From Macrocybe gigantea (taxonomy: Eukaryota; Basidiomycota; Agaricomycetes; Agaricales; Callistosporiaceae), in assembly GCA_011319805.1 (NCBI GenBank), contig SJRY01000038.1:310001-374000 (forward strand): a stretch of DNA of 64,000 nucleotides, given 5' to 3'. Below are positions 61,289 to 64,000 of this stretch, piece after piece (position 1 is the stretch's first letter; each line of letters begins with the position of its first letter). The notes beneath the pieces were generated by a model that did no database searches, was not told the origin of the DNA, and worked only from the letters and a program-made list of their open reading frames with translations. Position numbers and translations under genes: made by a program.

Positions 61289-61395
61289 GGCTCAATGGTC
61301 TAGTAGTATGATACTCCCTTCGGGATTTCCCCGCTGCAGTGGCAGCTCATCACAGATAATGGGAGTGGTCCCGGGTTCAATTCCCGGTTGGGCCC
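61289..61395 (+). tRNA. tRNA-Pro(CGG) with a 35-nt intron
   Basis: The acceptor stem pairs GGCTCAA (61289-61295) with TTGGGCC (61388-61394). The anticodon stem pairs CTCCC with GGGAG. The loop TTCGGG carries anticodon CGG at 61321-61323. An intron of about 35 nt (61325-61359) sits after position 37, the standard nuclear tRNA intron site. The T arm is CCGGG-TTCAATT-CCCGG. T-runs shortly downstream (61404-61422) fit RNA polymerase III termination. Folded by eye. Confidence 0.9.
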
Positions 61396-61567
61396 TTTGG
61401 AGATTTTTATCCTTTCTTTTTTATTCGGATTCAACAACGTTGAGGTCTATTCTTTCAGACATCGATGCTTAGAAGAATTATGAATTCGAAGAAAAGGTCA
61501 GGACAAGATGTGAACATTATGTAAGCCGAGGTCGAAATTTTGACGGGGATGATTTCTCGAGGTTTGC

Positions 61568-63145
61568 ATGATCAGAGCCTTGTCCCGCCCAGTCCTGCAC
61601 CGACGCGCCATGGCTTCCTCATCTGCCTATGACAATTGGTCAAGAGAAGAGCTCATCTCCAGGATACTCGATCTCGAAAAACCACAGGCAAAAGGAAAGC
61701 AGCCTCAGCACAAGGGCAAACCGTTCGACTTTTCCGCACATCCGAAGCGGAAGATCGCGCTCAAGTTCTGCTACTCCGGCTGGGAGTACAGCGGCCTTGC
61801 GTATCAAAAGACTGGCTCGCCCCTTCCGACAGTGGAAGGGACCATATATGATGCGTTGGTAAAGGCAAGGCTTGTCGACGCAGAGGCGGGGTTCGAAGGT
61901 TGTGGATGGGAGAAGTGTGGTCGGACGGACAGAGGCGTTAGTGCTGCTGGTCAGGTCATTTCGCTATGGGTCAGAAGTGCGCTGGGATCTTTCTCGACAG
62001 ATACAAGGAGGGCAGTGACGGAGCCTACGACGAGCAATCCTTTACCTTCATCCAATGCCTCATCCAATGCGGACCCTGCTCCAGGTCTGGAAATCGATTT
62101 CGGCGACGGCGACATACAAAAATCAAACACCAGCATACCCAAATCGTCGTCCAGCAAACCGAAACTCGAACACGACTATCTTTCCATCCTGAACCGTCTC
62201 CTGCCAGACACAATCCGAATCCTCGCCTGGTCTCCAGTCTCCGACTCGTTTTCCGCTCGCTTCTCATGCACATATCGGCATTACAAGTACTTCTTCTCTG
62301 CATACACTGCTCCTCGATCCACGCTGGATATCGATCTCATGCGCAAAGCGGCATCTCGTCTCATAGGCGAGCACGATTTTCGAAACTTGTGCAAACTGGA
62401 CCCCGGGAAGCAGATAACGTCCTTCCGGAGGAAGGTTCTTCGCGCATATATCGACCCTCTGACCCAGTACAACGATGACATGTACGTCTTCAACCTCATC
62501 GGCAGTGCATTCCTCTACCATCAAGTGCGACATATCATGGCCGTGCTCTTCCTCGTAGGCTCGGGGTTGGATGACCCCTCTGTTGTCTCTGCGCTCCTGA
62601 ACGTCGAAGAAGGGCTCGAGACAGACCCAGACAGCGACACGCCACTACCCGTTGTGAGCGCTAAGCCAGACTACCAGATGGCTGATGCGCTGCCGCTCAT
62701 GCTCTGGGAGTGCGGCTACCCGGACGGCGTACTAGACTGGCGGACGAACGGGCGCGAGGGAAACGCGGAGACGCGCAGCGTCGAGGTGGCCGAAAGCGTG
62801 ACGGAGCTGTATCAGCGCATGCACGCGACCTACTCGCGCTCGCGGGTCTACACCACGCTGAACGACCATTTCTGCATCGCCGCCTCTGCGCATCATCTGC
62901 GCTGCAGCGCGTCGTCGCCGCTGCGTGAGCAGGCTGACGACGAGGGCATGCTCTCCATACCACTCGGCGGCGGGACGTACGGCCGCCGCGCGCGGGGAAA
63001 ATACGTGCCCCTCCTTCAACGCAATCGGCTAGACCCCGTCGAGGTTGCGAACGAGCGGTGGAGGCTGGGGAAGGAGCTCCGACGCAACGAGCGCAGGCTT
63101 GCCGCCGAACAGGCGGACGAAGATGATGACGATGGTGACGAATAG
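61568..63145 (+). CDS. PUS3: tRNA pseudouridine(38/39) synthase (Pus3/Deg1, TruA family)
   Basis: Converts U38/U39 in the tRNA anticodon stem-loop to pseudouridine. A single uninterrupted frame of 525 residues. The TruA-type catalytic Asp is in CGRTDRGVSA. Other landmarks are KIALKFCYSGWEYSGLAYQK, ARFSCTYRHYKYFF, GEHDFRNLCKLD, YVFNLIGSAFLYHQVRHIM and PLMLWECGYPDGVLDW. A Ser-rich insertion lies around residues 150-205 and the C-terminus is very acidic. The start could instead be Met at 61610 (MASSSAYDNW). The first 14 residues could act as a targeting sequence in a longer isoform, which is inferred. Confidence 0.92.
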   Translation: MIRALSRPVLHRRAMASSSAYDNWSREELISRILDLEKPQAKGKQPQHKGKPFDFSAHPKRKIALKFCYSGWEYSGLAYQKTGSPLPTVEGTIYDALVKARLVDAEAGFEGCGWEKCGRTDRGVSAAGQVISLWVRSALGSFSTDTRRAVTEPTTSNPLPSSNASSNADPAPGLEIDFGDGDIQKSNTSIPKSSSSKPKLEHDYLSILNRLLPDTIRILAWSPVSDSFSARFSCTYRHYKYFFSAYTAPRSTLDIDLMRKAASRLIGEHDFRNLCKLDPGKQITSFRRKVLRAYIDPLTQYNDDMYVFNLIGSAFLYHQVRHIMAVLFLVGSGLDDPSVVSALLNVEEGLETDPDSDTPLPVVSAKPDYQMADALPLMLWECGYPDGVLDWRTNGREGNAETRSVEVAESVTELYQRMHATYSRSRVYTTLNDHFCIAASAHHLRCSASSPLREQADDEGMLSIPLGGGTYGRRARGKYVPLLQRNRLDPVEVANERWRLGKELRRNERRLAAEQADEDDDDGDE

Positions 63146-64000
63146 ACTTCTGCGTGGTTAACCAATCTCGTCGCCTTTGATTGGACTATCATCTCTGCCA
63201 GTCTCCCTAAATATAGGACATGCTGCAATCTTTTTTTTGCATGATGTGCTCCGAGGCACGCGATCAGTGCAGAGCACCGATCCTTGTGCCTGTTCCCGTC
63301 TCAATGTACAGTCACAAATACTATGTCAAGAGGAATTCCAATCCCACGAGCGCGTCCCCCGTGTCCTGGTCCAAATTCTTGCTTTCGGCTTTACCACCAA
63401 TGGAAGTTTTGGCTGATTGTATGACATGAATCTGGTTGCTTGGGGATCTGTCTTCTCATCATTGACGGGCGCTCTCTGTCAGCTTTCCATTTGCACGCCC
63501 TTCGTTTTAATTCTGCCTAGAAAGGATGCTTGCGTAGCCGCTCATGGCTTTCTAGGACCTCGATTGAGGTCGTTACTACTAGTGCGTTCTCAATGCTATA
63601 AGCCGACGCCCCCGCGCCGTTTACCTAATGGCTTAAATGGCGCTAGCCTTAGTCCCGAAGCGAGGCATCGGGTTGTGACAATGCGCTGTTTCTCCCAATC
63701 TTGACAGGACACATGCCCAACTTGTCTTGTCATGTCTACCTCCATTTGGCTTATAGTGATATGTGCGCCATCCATTCAAGGGGAACGTCGTTCTTCGCAC
63801 CATTTTTACATCTTTTACTCTTCTTGACTCGTCCGCTGAACCCTGCAGGCTTCTGGAAAGTGCAGATAACCTGTGCAGAGGGAATTCGGGAGGCAGTCAG
63901 ATCAACCGCTCGCTCCTTGCTTCGGCGATTCGCCCGCTTTCGTTACTTTCTCCACTCTCACATCACCCACCTCCGACGTCCGAACCATGCATATGCAAGG
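63146..64000. other. Right-end intergenic region
   Basis: No recognised gene. The last 150 bases are pyrimidine rich and end near an ATG (63988), which could be the start of a gene continuing beyond the window. Confidence 0.4.

Noticed and set aside
1..64000. CRISPR arrays, bacterial operons or ribosome binding sites
   Set aside because: Spliceosomal introns, an intron-bearing nuclear tRNA and fungal gene families show this is a eukaryotic genome. No array of spaced direct repeats was seen.

Overview
This window is nuclear DNA of a basidiomycete fungus, most probably an Agaricomycete. Genes carry many short introns of about 40-65 nt, and several families are typical of mushroom-forming fungi: two FunK1-type kinases, a DUF6533 membrane protein, a DUF7330 protein, F-box/leucine-rich proteins, a GT61 glycosyltransferase pair and CYP monooxygenases. 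I cannot name the order or genus from the sequence.

Layout. 0.7-5.8 kb: ribosomal protein eL20, an F-box protein, a small mitochondrial-type oxidoreductase-like protein and a DUF7330 protein. 7.0-10.1 kb: FunK1 kinase copy 1 (minus strand). 10.7-21.9 kb: an aromatic-acid catabolic cluster with maleylacetate reductase, hydroxyquinol 1,2-dioxygenase, a quinate/shikimate dehydrogenase, a type II 3-dehydroquinase, a SnoaL-like protein and a quinate-permease-type sugar transporter. 22.6-28.7 kb: cyclophilin, an RRM protein and a Kre9-like GPI protein. 30.4-38.3 kb: a DUF6533 protein, a conserved unknown and two tandem GT61 glycosyltransferases. 38.8-44.2 kb: an intronless membrane protein and an amidase. 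45.4-48.4 kb: FunK1 copy 2, inverted relative to copy 1. 49.1-54.8 kb: a second F-box protein and a phosphotransferase-like protein. 55.5-60.6 kb: a P450 pseudogene, its apparently inverted tail, and a complete P450. 61.3-63.1 kb: an intron-containing tRNA-Pro(CGG) and the pseudouridine synthase Pus3.

How the genes work together. The 10.7-21.9 kb group can be read as one pathway: quinate uptake (permease), quinate to 3-dehydroquinate (dehydrogenase), to 3-dehydroshikimate (dehydroquinase), an unassigned dehydration and hydroxylation through protocatechuate to hydroxyquinol, ring cleavage (dioxygenase) and reduction of maleylacetate to 3-oxoadipate (reductase). The classic dehydroshikimate dehydratase is not visible. 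The SnoaL-like protein is an untested candidate for that step.

Caution on sequence quality. At least twenty single-base deletions, most of them in short homopolymer runs, interrupt otherwise perfectly conserved reading frames in about fourteen genes, including a housekeeping cyclophilin. These look more like base-calling errors than gene death. Coordinates for those genes are given as whole spans with the interruptions noted. By contrast, the P450 copy at 55.8-57.9 kb shows real decay: a nonsense codon, a short duplication, and a lost and inverted 3' end.
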